DNA from: Clostridiales bacterium
GTDB lineage: Bacteria; Bacillota; Clostridia; Saccharofermentanales; Saccharofermentanaceae
DNA length: 5,201 bases
NCBI GenBank assembly: GCA_003543635.1
Contig: DNAE01000070.1
Location: 238-5,438 of the forward strand
Reading direction: 5' to 3'
Below are positions 1-5,201 of the stretch, one piece after another; position 1 is the stretch's first letter, and each line of letters opens with the position of its first letter. The notes beneath the pieces are model-generated. The model saw nothing but the letters and a program-made list of their open reading frames with translations, did not search any database and was not told the origin of the DNA. A program made the translations under genes and the position numbers.

Positions 1-463
1 AATCCGGAGCAGATGCATCCGGGGGTGTCAAGGATACCTGGTTTTGCGGCTCCTTGGCCCAGTTTTTCTTTATTCTCGGATATATTCTCGTCTCGTCGAA
101 TACAAAATCATCGCTGAATCCGTCTTCAAACGGACCGTCTTCAGATGAATGCGTCCATTCGATATCACAGATATTATCTTTTCCTTTAATGAAAGCACGC
201 ACGCGTTCAAGAAAATCAATGCAAAACTTACTGTATGAATATTTTGCAATGATGCGGATCACGGGACGAAGTCCCGGTTTTGCCTCTTCGGCCTGTCCGC
301 TCACGATGTAATCAAGATAATCATTGATCTTATCCTGGAGAATACGGCCGTGCTCTTGACGGGTCGCAGGCTCCCATTTCATATCATCAAGGATCACGAG
401 GACGTATTTGCCGTCTTCTTCCAGTGTTATATCTATAACTCCGCGATCTCTTACGTTTGACAT
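1..463 (-). CDS. DUF6572-like protein, 3' end beyond the window
   Basis: An open frame of 154 codons starts at the ATG at 463-461 and continues past the left edge, so the gene is partial. The start is supported by a GAGAGGG ribosome binding site nine bases upstream and by the extended -10 just before that. The first ~95 residues resemble the small DUF6572 family as I remember it: a short strand region (VIDITLEEDGKYVLVILDD), a Trp at 30, a helix with LQDKINDYLDYIVSG at about 42-56, then a strand (VIRIIAKY) and a helix (FLERVRAFIKG). DUF6572 has no known biochemical function and I assign none. After about residue 100 the protein continues with an acidic stretch, a basic patch (RIKKNWAK) and a Pro-rich segment, which goes beyond the usual ~100-residue family length. 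There is no signal peptide or membrane span, so it is probably cytoplasmic. It is transcribed separately from the operon to its right. Confidence 0.7.
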   Translation of the reverse strand, partial: MSNVRDRGVIDITLEEDGKYVLVILDDMKWEPATRQEHGRILQDKINDYLDYIVSGQAEEAKPGLRPVIRIIAKYSYSKFCIDFLERVRAFIKGKDNICDIEWTHSSEDGPFEDGFSDDFVFDETRIYPRIKKNWAKEPQNQVSLTPPDASAPD

Positions 464-484
464 ATTGATTATCCCTCTCAAGAA

Positions 485-493
485 ATTATAACA
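485..493 (-). promoter_or_regulatory. Extended -10 promoter of the DUF6572-like gene
   Basis: The minus strand reads TGTTATAAT, an extended -10 element of the main sigma factor (TGn before TATAAT). No good -35 box is found 16-18 bases upstream. Transcription would start near 478, at or inside the GAGAGGG ribosome binding site, giving a very short leader of about 15 bases. The same nonamer precedes the other transcription units here. Confidence 0.6.
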
Positions 494-543
494 TCAGAGT
501 ATGCTTCTTTTGATAGCTTTTTGGACTGTTACACCCTGATGGC

Positions 544-585
544 AAATAAAAAGGACTGACTCCTTATCAAGCAAGGAATCAGTCC
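544..585 (-). terminator. Intrinsic terminator of the LCP / pseudo-PP2C operon
   Basis: On the minus strand GGACTGA pairs with TCAGTCC, then one mismatched pair, then five more pairs (TCCTT with AAGGA) around a 7-base loop. The T-rich run TTTTTATTT follows directly. The hairpin starts about 24 bases after the stop codon of the pseudo-PP2C gene and ends that transcript before the DUF6572-like gene's own promoter. Confidence 0.9.
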
Positions 586-609
586 CTATGATCAATTTTA
601 TCGTCAGCC

Positions 610-2343
610 TTATGCAGCTTCTTCGCCGTCTTCGCTTGCAGCCTCTGTCTCCGAAGGTGCTGCCGTCTCAGTCTGCTCGGGAGCTTCCGTCTCGGCAACG
701 GGGGCCTCCGTCTCCTCGGGAGCGGCAGTTGTTGTCTCAGCAGGCTCAACTACAACGGGCTCTTCCACAACAGGTGCGGCTGTGGTCTCAGTGGTCTCGG
801 CAACTGTCTCCTCCTCTTCCTCGGTATCCTCAACGGGAGGTACCGCATCCGGGATCTCAAGGGCACCCAAGGATGAACCCTCATCGTTGTCGTCCTCGTC
901 GTCCTCGTCGGGCTCGTCAAGGGTGGGATCGTCCTCGGAGAGCTGCACGCTCAGAACATAACCCACGAGATTGCTGTTCGTCATGATCTTGGAGAAGGAA
1001 TCGGATGTCTCGCTCAAAACGACTGAATCACCCTTCTCGAGAACGCCGATTATGGTGCTGTCCAGGTCAGCCTCCGCGTAGATGGGTGTATTGTCGTTAA
1101 TGACATACATGAGCTTATTCTCGGTCTCCTGCTCAAAGATGCTGGGCTTCTTATCGAAGAGCGTACCGTCGGTCAGATGCTTGAAGTTGAAAAGGAGCCA
1201 CATGCCGCCGAATCCGATGGCAATGAACAGAAGGAATATAAGTATCGTTCCGAAGATCCCCTTTCCCTTCTTTTCCTTGGGTGCGTTCTTATCTTTCTTC
1301 ATCTTTTCTTTCTTAGAGGGCCTTATCTCGTCCTCGTATTCATCCTCATCTTCATATTCGTCATCATAATCATCGGCGTCGCGATGGCTGAACTTCTGGG
1401 TCTGCTCCATATCGTCGTCCACATCGCCCACAGGCTCATTGAACGGAACATAGGGCTCATCCTTCTCGGGGGCCTTTGCAGCGCCAACTGTACCGTCAGA
1501 TCTCAAGTTGCTGTTGATAATGGCGTCTCCGGGGAGAAGGAATGTGGATTCGATCTCCATGACCACTACAGAAAGACCTGACTTAACGCCGTAGTTAAAA
1601 GCGGAATTGATGAGCTCCCTGGCCTTGTTCTCCGTCTGCAGGGGCTTAACAAGGATCATGTTACGCATCTGAGCGGGCATGAGCTTGGCTATACCGAGGC
1701 CCATGAGGCAGAGCTCGTCACCGTCCTTAAGCTTAAGGTGAACCTTCTTATCCGCAGCGATGGCGCCATCCTGGGGCATCTTACCCAGGTACTGGGTAAG
1801 GGTCATATTCTCGGGATGATTAGCCTCCTGCTCGGGGGTGATGGCTCCCATCTGAACATATCTGTGGGCAACAGTCTGGTCCTCGGTGAGGGCCATGATC
1901 TTATTGTCCCTGATAAGGACTGCCTTTGTATTACCGATGTGGATCACCCGAAGGGTATCGCCCTCGACGATAAGCATCGTCATGGAGACCTTTAAGGGTG
2001 TTCCTCCCCTGGCAACTATGTAATTGCATACCTTGACGTTAAGAACGTTAATGACCTGGTTGGAAAAGGACTCGAAGTCGAGTACCGGCTGGTTCTGGCA
2101 TCCGGCAACGATCTTGCCCAACTCTTCATTCAATGCGATATTCAGTACCGCTCCAAGGTTATCGGGGCCCTGGCTGCTGAACATGGCGCAGATCTGGATG
2201 GGAGATGTGGATCTTGCGGTCCTGAGGAACTCATTGGGGAAATCTGCCTGAGTCCTGTAGAGAGTATGGAAGAACACATTCTCCTGCGGTCTGTTCTGAA
2301 CCTGATTGGTCTCAAGGATACATGTGGAAACTGTTTTACTCAT
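610..2343 (-). CDS. Membrane protein: PP2C-like pseudophosphatase, one TM span, outside SH3b-like domain, acidic tail
   Basis: This 577-residue protein has at least five parts. Residues ~50-265 read like a PP2C (PPM) phosphatase: the cores LRVIHIGNTK-AVLIRDNK, ALTEDQTV, MGAITPEQEANHP, LTQYLG, DGDELCLMGL and GLSVVVMEIE follow the family order. The metal-binding acids are absent: GDS is GNT (137-139), SDG is LMG (213-215), the late DN is SG (255-256), and the early DGxGG region (~55-60) is SSQGP. I infer a pseudophosphatase. Residues ~306-340 are rich in Asp, Glu and Tyr, and 344-362 in Lys. A span at 363-387 follows; the Lys-rich side suggests the PP2C part faces the cytoplasm. Residues ~411-468 fit an SH3b domain (TPIYAEADLDSTIIGVLEKGD, then VGYV). 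Residues 469-577 are acidic and lack Lys and Arg. Translation is probably coupled to the LCP gene: GGGGAGA lies seven bases before the ATG, inside that gene's end. The architecture is fairly sure; partners and function are unknown. Confidence 0.85.
   Translation of the reverse strand: MSKTVSTCILETNQVQNRPQENVFFHTLYRTQADFPNEFLRTARSTSPIQICAMFSSQGPDNLGAVLNIALNEELGKIVAGCQNQPVLDFESFSNQVINVLNVKVCNYIVARGGTPLKVSMTMLIVEGDTLRVIHIGNTKAVLIRDNKIMALTEDQTVAHRYVQMGAITPEQEANHPENMTLTQYLGKMPQDGAIAADKKVHLKLKDGDELCLMGLGIAKLMPAQMRNMILVKPLQTENKARELINSAFNYGVKSGLSVVVMEIESTFLLPGDAIINSNLRSDGTVGAAKAPEKDEPYVPFNEPVGDVDDDMEQTQKFSHRDADDYDDEYEDEDEYEDEIRPSKKEKMKKDKNAPKEKKGKGIFGTILIFLLFIAIGFGGMWLLFNFKHLTDGTLFDKKPSIFEQETENKLMYVINDNTPIYAEADLDSTIIGVLEKGDSVVLSETSDSFSKIMTNSNLVGYVLSVQLSEDDPTLDEPDEDDEDDNDEGSSLGALEIPDAVPPVEDTEEEEETVAETTETTAAPVVEEPVVVEPAETTTAAPEETEAPVAETEAPEQTETAAPSETEAASEDGEEAA
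613..839 (-). repeat. Low-complexity coding repeat (TEAP/TTAAP-type units)
   Basis: The 3' end of the pseudo-PP2C gene encodes degenerate short units such as ETTAAP, ETTTAAP, ETEAP, ETEAPE and ETEAAS. The DNA shows imperfect copies of CTCCGTCTC and CTCGGGAGC-like words. This looks like an internally expanded disordered tail, and its length may vary between strains. It is part of the gene, not a mobile element. Confidence 0.5.
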
Positions 2344-2357
2344 ATATCATTCTCCCC
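2344..2357 (-). promoter_or_regulatory. Ribosome binding site of the pseudo-PP2C gene, inside the LCP gene end
   Basis: The minus strand carries GGGGAGA (2357-2351) seven bases before the ATG. These bases are also the final Trp-Gly-Glu codons of the LCP gene, whose TGA lies three bases before the next start. Ribosomes finishing LCP would stop on top of this site, so coupled translation is likely. Confidence 0.75.
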
Positions 2358-3450
2358 ATATAAATTCGTGAAGCTCGTCGAGCTGTGTATCCCAGTCCAG
2401 GATCATCATCCAGGGATCCTGCTGCACCGTATACATTCCGTCTGCGGGAACTCTGTACTCATCCATGGCCTTGGAACCGCCTACTGCGTTAACGCCTACC
2501 CTGGCAAGGTCCAGCTGCTGCATGTTAGTCTCAAAGATTCCGGCGGAATCTTCGATCATGGCAAGCTGATCCGTGAGAGACATATCTGAGACTTCCTGGA
2601 TAAGGGCCGTGGCCACTTCCCTCTGCCTGGATGTTCTTACGAAGTCGGAATCCAGATATCTGATCCTGGACCATCCGATGGCCTGTACACCGTTAAGGGT
2701 CTGCTCTCCTGAAGAAGAGATCAGGGGCGGTTCAATGCCGAGGAGATTACTCTGTTCGGTGATGTTGATGTTTGCATAGTCTACTTCGCCGGGCTCAACG
2801 TTGATGGTAACTCCTCCAACGAGATCCACGATATCAGCAGCACTGTTGAAATCGAGCATTACGAACCTCTGGATATCGAGACCGAAGTTCCTGTTGATGG
2901 TGTTGATCATAAGACCTACACCGCCGTATGCGTAAGCATGGGTCAGCTTATCAAGGGATGTGGAAGCCGTCTCGTCCGTATCGCCGATATATACGCCGAT
3001 ATCTCTCATGAGGGAGATGAGCTTGACGGTATTCTCCTTCTTATTGATGGACATGATCATCATGGCATCGGATCTTGCACGCACGTCATCCGTACCCCTG
3101 GAATCGATACCGAAGATAAGGATATTCTCAACATTCTTATCTATCTGGTCCACCTTGATGATGGGGTGGGCAGGGTCCACATATACCCTTGTGTGTCCGC
3201 CGTCTGACCAGGCTGAGGTCACGTCGCCTCCGGTGAAGCTTCCGTTCTCACCCACCTCGAGGGTATCGTACTCTTCTTCCGATACAACGGGGACGGAAAC
3301 GAAATTGAAACCGCCGAGGATCTTATATCCGTAAAGAACTACGCCTACTGCAAGACCTAAGATCGCGGCAATGATACGGACTATTATAAGTCCTGCCTTT
3401 GACTTTTTCTTGGGCTTAATTCCCTGTTTTCCTTTGTTATCTTTAGCCAT
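2347..3450 (-). CDS. LCP (LytR-CpsA-Psr) family glycopolymer transferase
   Basis: This 367-residue protein has a Lys-rich N-terminus (3-18), one membrane segment at ~19-43 and an outside LCP domain at ~108-283. LCP enzymes move glycopolymers such as teichoic acid or capsule from undecaprenyl pyrophosphate carriers onto peptidoglycan at the outer membrane face. The motifs are intact: NILIFGIDSR with Asp116, RSDAMMIMSI with Arg126 and Asp128, KLISLMRD with Arg149, DLVGGVTINV, and WSRIRYLDSDFVRTSRQR with Arg262, Arg264, Asp267, Asp269, Arg272, Arg275 and Arg277. It should therefore be active. The ~85-residue C-terminal part is short and I see no LytR_C domain. GAGG lies nine bases before the chosen ATG, which also gives a proper membrane anchor. 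It is the first gene of an operon with the pseudo-PP2C gene and is divergent from the DUF3048 gene. The polymer cannot be told from sequence, so I give no Tag, Lyt or Cps symbol. Confidence 0.95.
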   Translation of the reverse strand: MAKDNKGKQGIKPKKKSKAGLIIVRIIAAILGLAVGVVLYGYKILGGFNFVSVPVVSEEEYDTLEVGENGSFTGGDVTSAWSDGGHTRVYVDPAHPIIKVDQIDKNVENILIFGIDSRGTDDVRARSDAMMIMSINKKENTVKLISLMRDIGVYIGDTDETASTSLDKLTHAYAYGGVGLMINTINRNFGLDIQRFVMLDFNSAADIVDLVGGVTINVEPGEVDYANINITEQSNLLGIEPPLISSSGEQTLNGVQAIGWSRIRYLDSDFVRTSRQREVATALIQEVSDMSLTDQLAMIEDSAGIFETNMQQLDLARVGVNAVGGSKAMDEYRVPADGMYTVQQDPWMMILDWDTQLDELHEFIWGE

Positions 3451-3518
3451 TCAAAAAAACCTCAATGATCAAAAATAATAATTCAGAATAATAATATAAT
3501 TATTCTCAACAAAAAGCT

Positions 3519-3527
3519 ATTATAACA
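3519..3527 (-). promoter_or_regulatory. Extended -10 promoter of the LCP operon
   Basis: The minus strand reads TGTTATAAT. No convincing -35 lies at normal spacing. Transcription would start near 3512, leaving a leader of about 60 bases that is very rich in A and T. The leader contains an 8-bp inverted repeat (AGAATAAT at 3485-3492, ATTATTCT at 3499-3506). Confidence 0.6.
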
Positions 3528-3579
3528 CAAACATTAAAACGCAATATCATATGCCTGTAATATAAGCATCTGATACGAA

Positions 3580-3588
3580 TGTTATAAT
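3580..3588 (+). promoter_or_regulatory. Extended -10 promoter of the DUF3048 lipoprotein gene
   Basis: The plus strand reads TGTTATAAT with no good -35. The start would fall near 3595 and give a leader of ~42 bases ending in AAAAAAGGAG. A small possible hairpin (GTGCAA with TTGTAC, 3597-3613, one G-U pair) sits at the 5' end of this transcript. The element faces away from the identical LCP element 52 bases to the left. Confidence 0.6.
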
Positions 3589-3636
3589 TTTAACAAGTGC
3601 AAGATCATTGTACAAAAAAGAAAAAAGGAGAATACA

Positions 3637-4848
3637 ATGAAAAAGAAAACATTAGCGAGCTTCCTTGTTCTTGCGATATCATTGACTGCCGCCGCAGCAT
3701 GTTCCAAGGAAGAACCCGAAGAGACCTATGTCACCAAGCAGGAGACATCGGCCACCACGACAGAGGCAACAACGACTACTACGGTTCCCACTGAGGATAC
3801 CGATATCTACGGTGATCTTTACGATCCCAACAACCCCATGGCAGTCAATCCCGTTACCGGCGTACAGGATATGGATCCCGAGAACATCGGTATGAGAAGC
3901 GTTGCAGTTGTAGTAAATAATTGCTATGCAGCTATCCCCCAGAGGGGTATCTCCCAGGCTGACGTTATCTACGAGTACGAGACCGAGGGCGGCCAGACAA
4001 GACTTCTTTGCCTTTTCGCTGACGTGAACACCATCCCCGAGATCGGTTCCCTCAGAAGTGCCCGTATCCTTTCCACAGACCTTGCGGCAGGCAACAACTC
4101 CATCTTCGTACACTACGGCAGGAATGCCAGAGTTCCCGACCACATCGACGAGTGGGGCATCGATCACATCGACGGTAACAACTGCAGCGCAGGTTCCTAC
4201 AGTTCCAATAACTACGAAGACGGATATGTACCCCTGGGAACGGGACTCTTCTTCTGGAGAGATGCAACCTGGCTTTCCCAGCGTGCCCTTGAGCATACTG
4301 CCGTTTCCGACGGAGCTCACATCTCCGAAGCCATCGACTACTTCGGTATAGAGCGTGAGGGCGACACTCCCCTCCTCTTCCACTACGTTCCCGATAACTC
4401 CGTGGATATCGCAGGCGGTCAGGATTGCGCAGAGATCAATGTTTACTTCTCCGCCACGAACGACGATGCTCTTTTCACATACGATCCCACCACGGGTCTT
4501 TACACCAAGTGCCAGTACGGTGCTCCCCAGATCGACATGACGAATGACGAGCAGGTAGCCGTTACGAATATCATCGTATGCTACGCGGATATCGAGCTTT
4601 GGGGCGGTGACAACTACACGGTCGATGCAGAGCTTGAAGACGGCGGCGAAGGCTGGTATGTATCCGGCGGTAAGGTCGTTCCCATCACATGGGACAAGGA
4701 CTCCCCCAACGATCTCATCGTTCTTTATAACGAGAATGGTCAGGAAGTGGAAGTAAACCGCGGTACAACTTATATCTGCATAGTCGATGACGATTATCAG
4801 GATATGACCACCATCACGGCAACCCTTGATGAGCAGCCTCAGGTCTGA
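3637..4848 (+). CDS. DUF3048 (YerB-type) lipoprotein
   Basis: This complete 403-residue protein starts with a type II signal peptide: MKKK, a hydrophobic core at 5-18, and a lipobox ending in Ala-Ala-Ala-Cys with Cys22 as the predicted lipidated residue. A Thr-rich tether follows (38-54). Residues ~70-240 match the DUF3048 N-terminal domain: NPVTGV, RSVAVVVNN, PQRGISQADVIYEY, EGGQTRLLCLF and IGSLRSAR, then a segment like the family's YDAIYVHxGG (NNSIFVHYGRN). Residues ~270-385 match the C-terminal domain: a YDPTTG-containing hairpin, VTNIIVCYADIE, GGKVVPITWDKDSPNDLIVLYNENGQEV and NRGTTYICIVD. The homologue YerB is a B. subtilis lipoprotein; I know of no enzymatic activity for the family. The start is fixed by AGGAG six bases upstream and by the signal peptide. 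Tandem TGA TAA stops are followed by a terminator. Protein and linker are acidic, with no Lys between 34 and 291. Seven further Cys lie in the exported part, which is odd. It is divergent from the LCP operon, which suggests a shared envelope role. Confidence 0.92.
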   Translation: MKKKTLASFLVLAISLTAAAACSKEEPEETYVTKQETSATTTEATTTTTVPTEDTDIYGDLYDPNNPMAVNPVTGVQDMDPENIGMRSVAVVVNNCYAAIPQRGISQADVIYEYETEGGQTRLLCLFADVNTIPEIGSLRSARILSTDLAAGNNSIFVHYGRNARVPDHIDEWGIDHIDGNNCSAGSYSSNNYEDGYVPLGTGLFFWRDATWLSQRALEHTAVSDGAHISEAIDYFGIEREGDTPLLFHYVPDNSVDIAGGQDCAEINVYFSATNDDALFTYDPTTGLYTKCQYGAPQIDMTNDEQVAVTNIIVCYADIELWGGDNYTVDAELEDGGEGWYVSGGKVVPITWDKDSPNDLIVLYNENGQEVEVNRGTTYICIVDDDYQDMTTITATLDEQPQV

Positions 4849-4865
4849 TAACAACAGATAATAAG

Positions 4866-4900
4866 AATACCGTCTGTCCTCTGACAGGCGGTATTTTTTT
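4866..4900 (+). terminator. Intrinsic terminator of the DUF3048 gene
   Basis: AATACCGTCTGTC pairs with GACAGGCGGTATT over 13 pairs with one G-U and a CTCT loop, followed by a run of seven T. It begins about 17 bases after the stop codon. On the minus strand the bases after the hairpin are only moderately T-rich, so activity in that direction would be weak. Confidence 0.95.
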
Positions 4901-4990
4901 ACCATAGATCTTCCCTACTTCTATGAAATCAGAAGGCCCGTCGCTTCCCGTATCCGTCATATTTTTTCTCTCCTTCGCTTATACCTTAAA

Positions 4991-5022
4991 CAAAAGAAAA
5001 CCCGTAAGTATTCACTTACGGG
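4991..5022 (-). terminator. Intrinsic terminator of tRNA-Lys
   Basis: The minus strand has CCCGTAAGT pairing with ACTTACGGG around a 4-base loop, followed by TTTTCTTTTG. It starts six bases after the CCA end of the tRNA, so the gene is probably transcribed alone or as the last of its transcript. Confidence 0.92.
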
Positions 5023-5028
5023 TCTTGT

Positions 5029-5104
5029 TGGTGCACCATCAGGGACTCGAACCCGGGGCCCACTGATTAAGAGTCAGTTGCTCTACCATCTGAGCTAATG
5101 GTGC
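5029..5104 (-). tRNA. tRNA-Lys (anticodon CUU)
   Basis: This 76-nt gene with encoded CCA folds as a full cloverleaf. The acceptor stem is GCACCAT with ATGGTGC, the discriminator is A, the D stem is GCTC/GAGC with GG in the loop, and the anticodon stem is ACTGA/TCAGT. The seven-base loop CTCTTAA places CTT at the anticodon (plus-strand 5069-5071), which reads AAG for lysine. The variable loop has five bases. The T arm is CCGGG-TTCGAGT-CCCTG, where C50 faces U64, a mismatch inside the T stem; the other four pairs are good. The gene should be functional unless that mismatch harms folding. Confidence 0.96.
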
Positions 5105-5118
5105 GTAACAGCTTGATT

Positions 5119-5146
5119 ATTATAACATTGCCAAAAGAGTTGTCAA
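5119..5146 (-). promoter_or_regulatory. Promoter of tRNA-Lys
   Basis: The minus strand has a perfect -35 TTGACA (5146-5141), a 16-base spacer and TATAAT (5124-5119) preceded by TGT, which makes it also an extended -10. Transcription would start near 5112, about eight bases before the mature tRNA. It is the strongest promoter in the window, as expected for a tRNA gene. Confidence 0.85.
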
Positions 5147-5201
5147 CTGTTTTTTGAAAATAATTCTAAAAGGCTCTTCTTTATCATATAACCCATCTGC
5201 T

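Noticed and set aside
613..839. Repeat-rich stretch as a possible CRISPR or mobile repeat
   Set aside because: The units are short, degenerate and keep the coding frame as TEAP-like peptides; there are no regular spacers.
588..986. Plus-strand frame opposite the acidic tail of the pseudo-PP2C gene
   Set aside because: Its Arg/Pro/Gln-rich translation is simply the opposite strand of Glu/Thr/Ala-rich codons, and it begins inside the operon terminator region.
2938..3334. Two overlapping plus-strand frames opposite the LCP gene
   Set aside because: Both lie over the conserved LCP motifs, overlap each other, and show no family features.
3495..3500. Another TATAAT in the divergent region as a promoter
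   Set aside because: It has no TGn extension and no -35, and it lies in AT-rich DNA where this word is expected by chance; the TGTTATAAT sites fit better.
3597..3794. 65-codon plus-strand frame overlapping the DUF3048 start
   Set aside because: It is out of frame with the lipoprotein signal peptide, has no ribosome binding site, and the AGGAG lies inside it, serving the lipoprotein start.
3679..4905. 408-codon minus-strand frame opposite the DUF3048 gene
   Set aside because: It is antisense to a clearly recognised family protein, has no good ribosome binding site, runs across the DUF3048 terminator, and its translation is a Val/Asp/Gly-rich shadow with no domain.
5120..5200. Minus-strand open frames entering from the right edge (stops at 5120 or 5143) as the 3' end of another gene
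   Set aside because: Two frames are open for only 17-26 codons, neither has a recognisable sequence, and both overlap the tRNA promoter. The edge is too close to decide.

Overview
The window looks like a chromosomal segment of a Gram-positive anaerobe of the Clostridia (Bacillota). The signs are an LCP-family cell-wall enzyme, a DUF3048 (YerB-type) lipoprotein, strong purine-rich ribosome binding sites, AT-rich promoters beside coding DNA of moderate GC, and Thr/Glu-rich low-complexity linkers like those common in gut Ruminococcus and Oscillospirales relatives. The exact lineage is inference. I see no insertion sequence, CRISPR array, phage gene or plasmid function.

Layout, left to right. 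(1) The 5' part of a minus-strand gene for a DUF6572-like protein runs off the left edge and has its own promoter. (2) A strong minus-strand terminator at 544-585 closes a two-gene minus-strand operon. Its second gene (610-2343) encodes an unusual membrane protein: a PP2C-like phosphatase fold that has apparently lost its metal-binding acids, a charged linker, one membrane span, an outside SH3b-like domain and a long acidic tail. Its first gene (2347-3450) encodes an LCP (LytR-CpsA-Psr) glycopolymer transferase. The two genes are 3 nt apart and the ribosome binding site of the second lies in the last codons of the first. (3) A 186-nt divergent intergenic region carries two outward-facing extended -10 promoters. 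(4) On the plus strand lies a complete DUF3048 lipoprotein gene with its terminator. (5) A minus-strand tRNA-Lys(CUU) gene has encoded CCA, its own promoter and its own terminator.

The LCP enzyme, the pseudophosphatase-SH3b protein and the DUF3048 lipoprotein are all envelope proteins sharing one control region. A reasonable hypothesis is that the pseudo-PP2C protein links the outer face of the wall to Ser/Thr phospho-signalling inside the cell and that this bears on LCP-dependent polymer attachment. That link is inferred from domains and coupling only. The most distinctive signals are this catalytically dead PP2C-TM-SH3b protein and the exact recurrence of one extended -10 element, TGTTATAAT, before all four transcription units whose start lies in the window.
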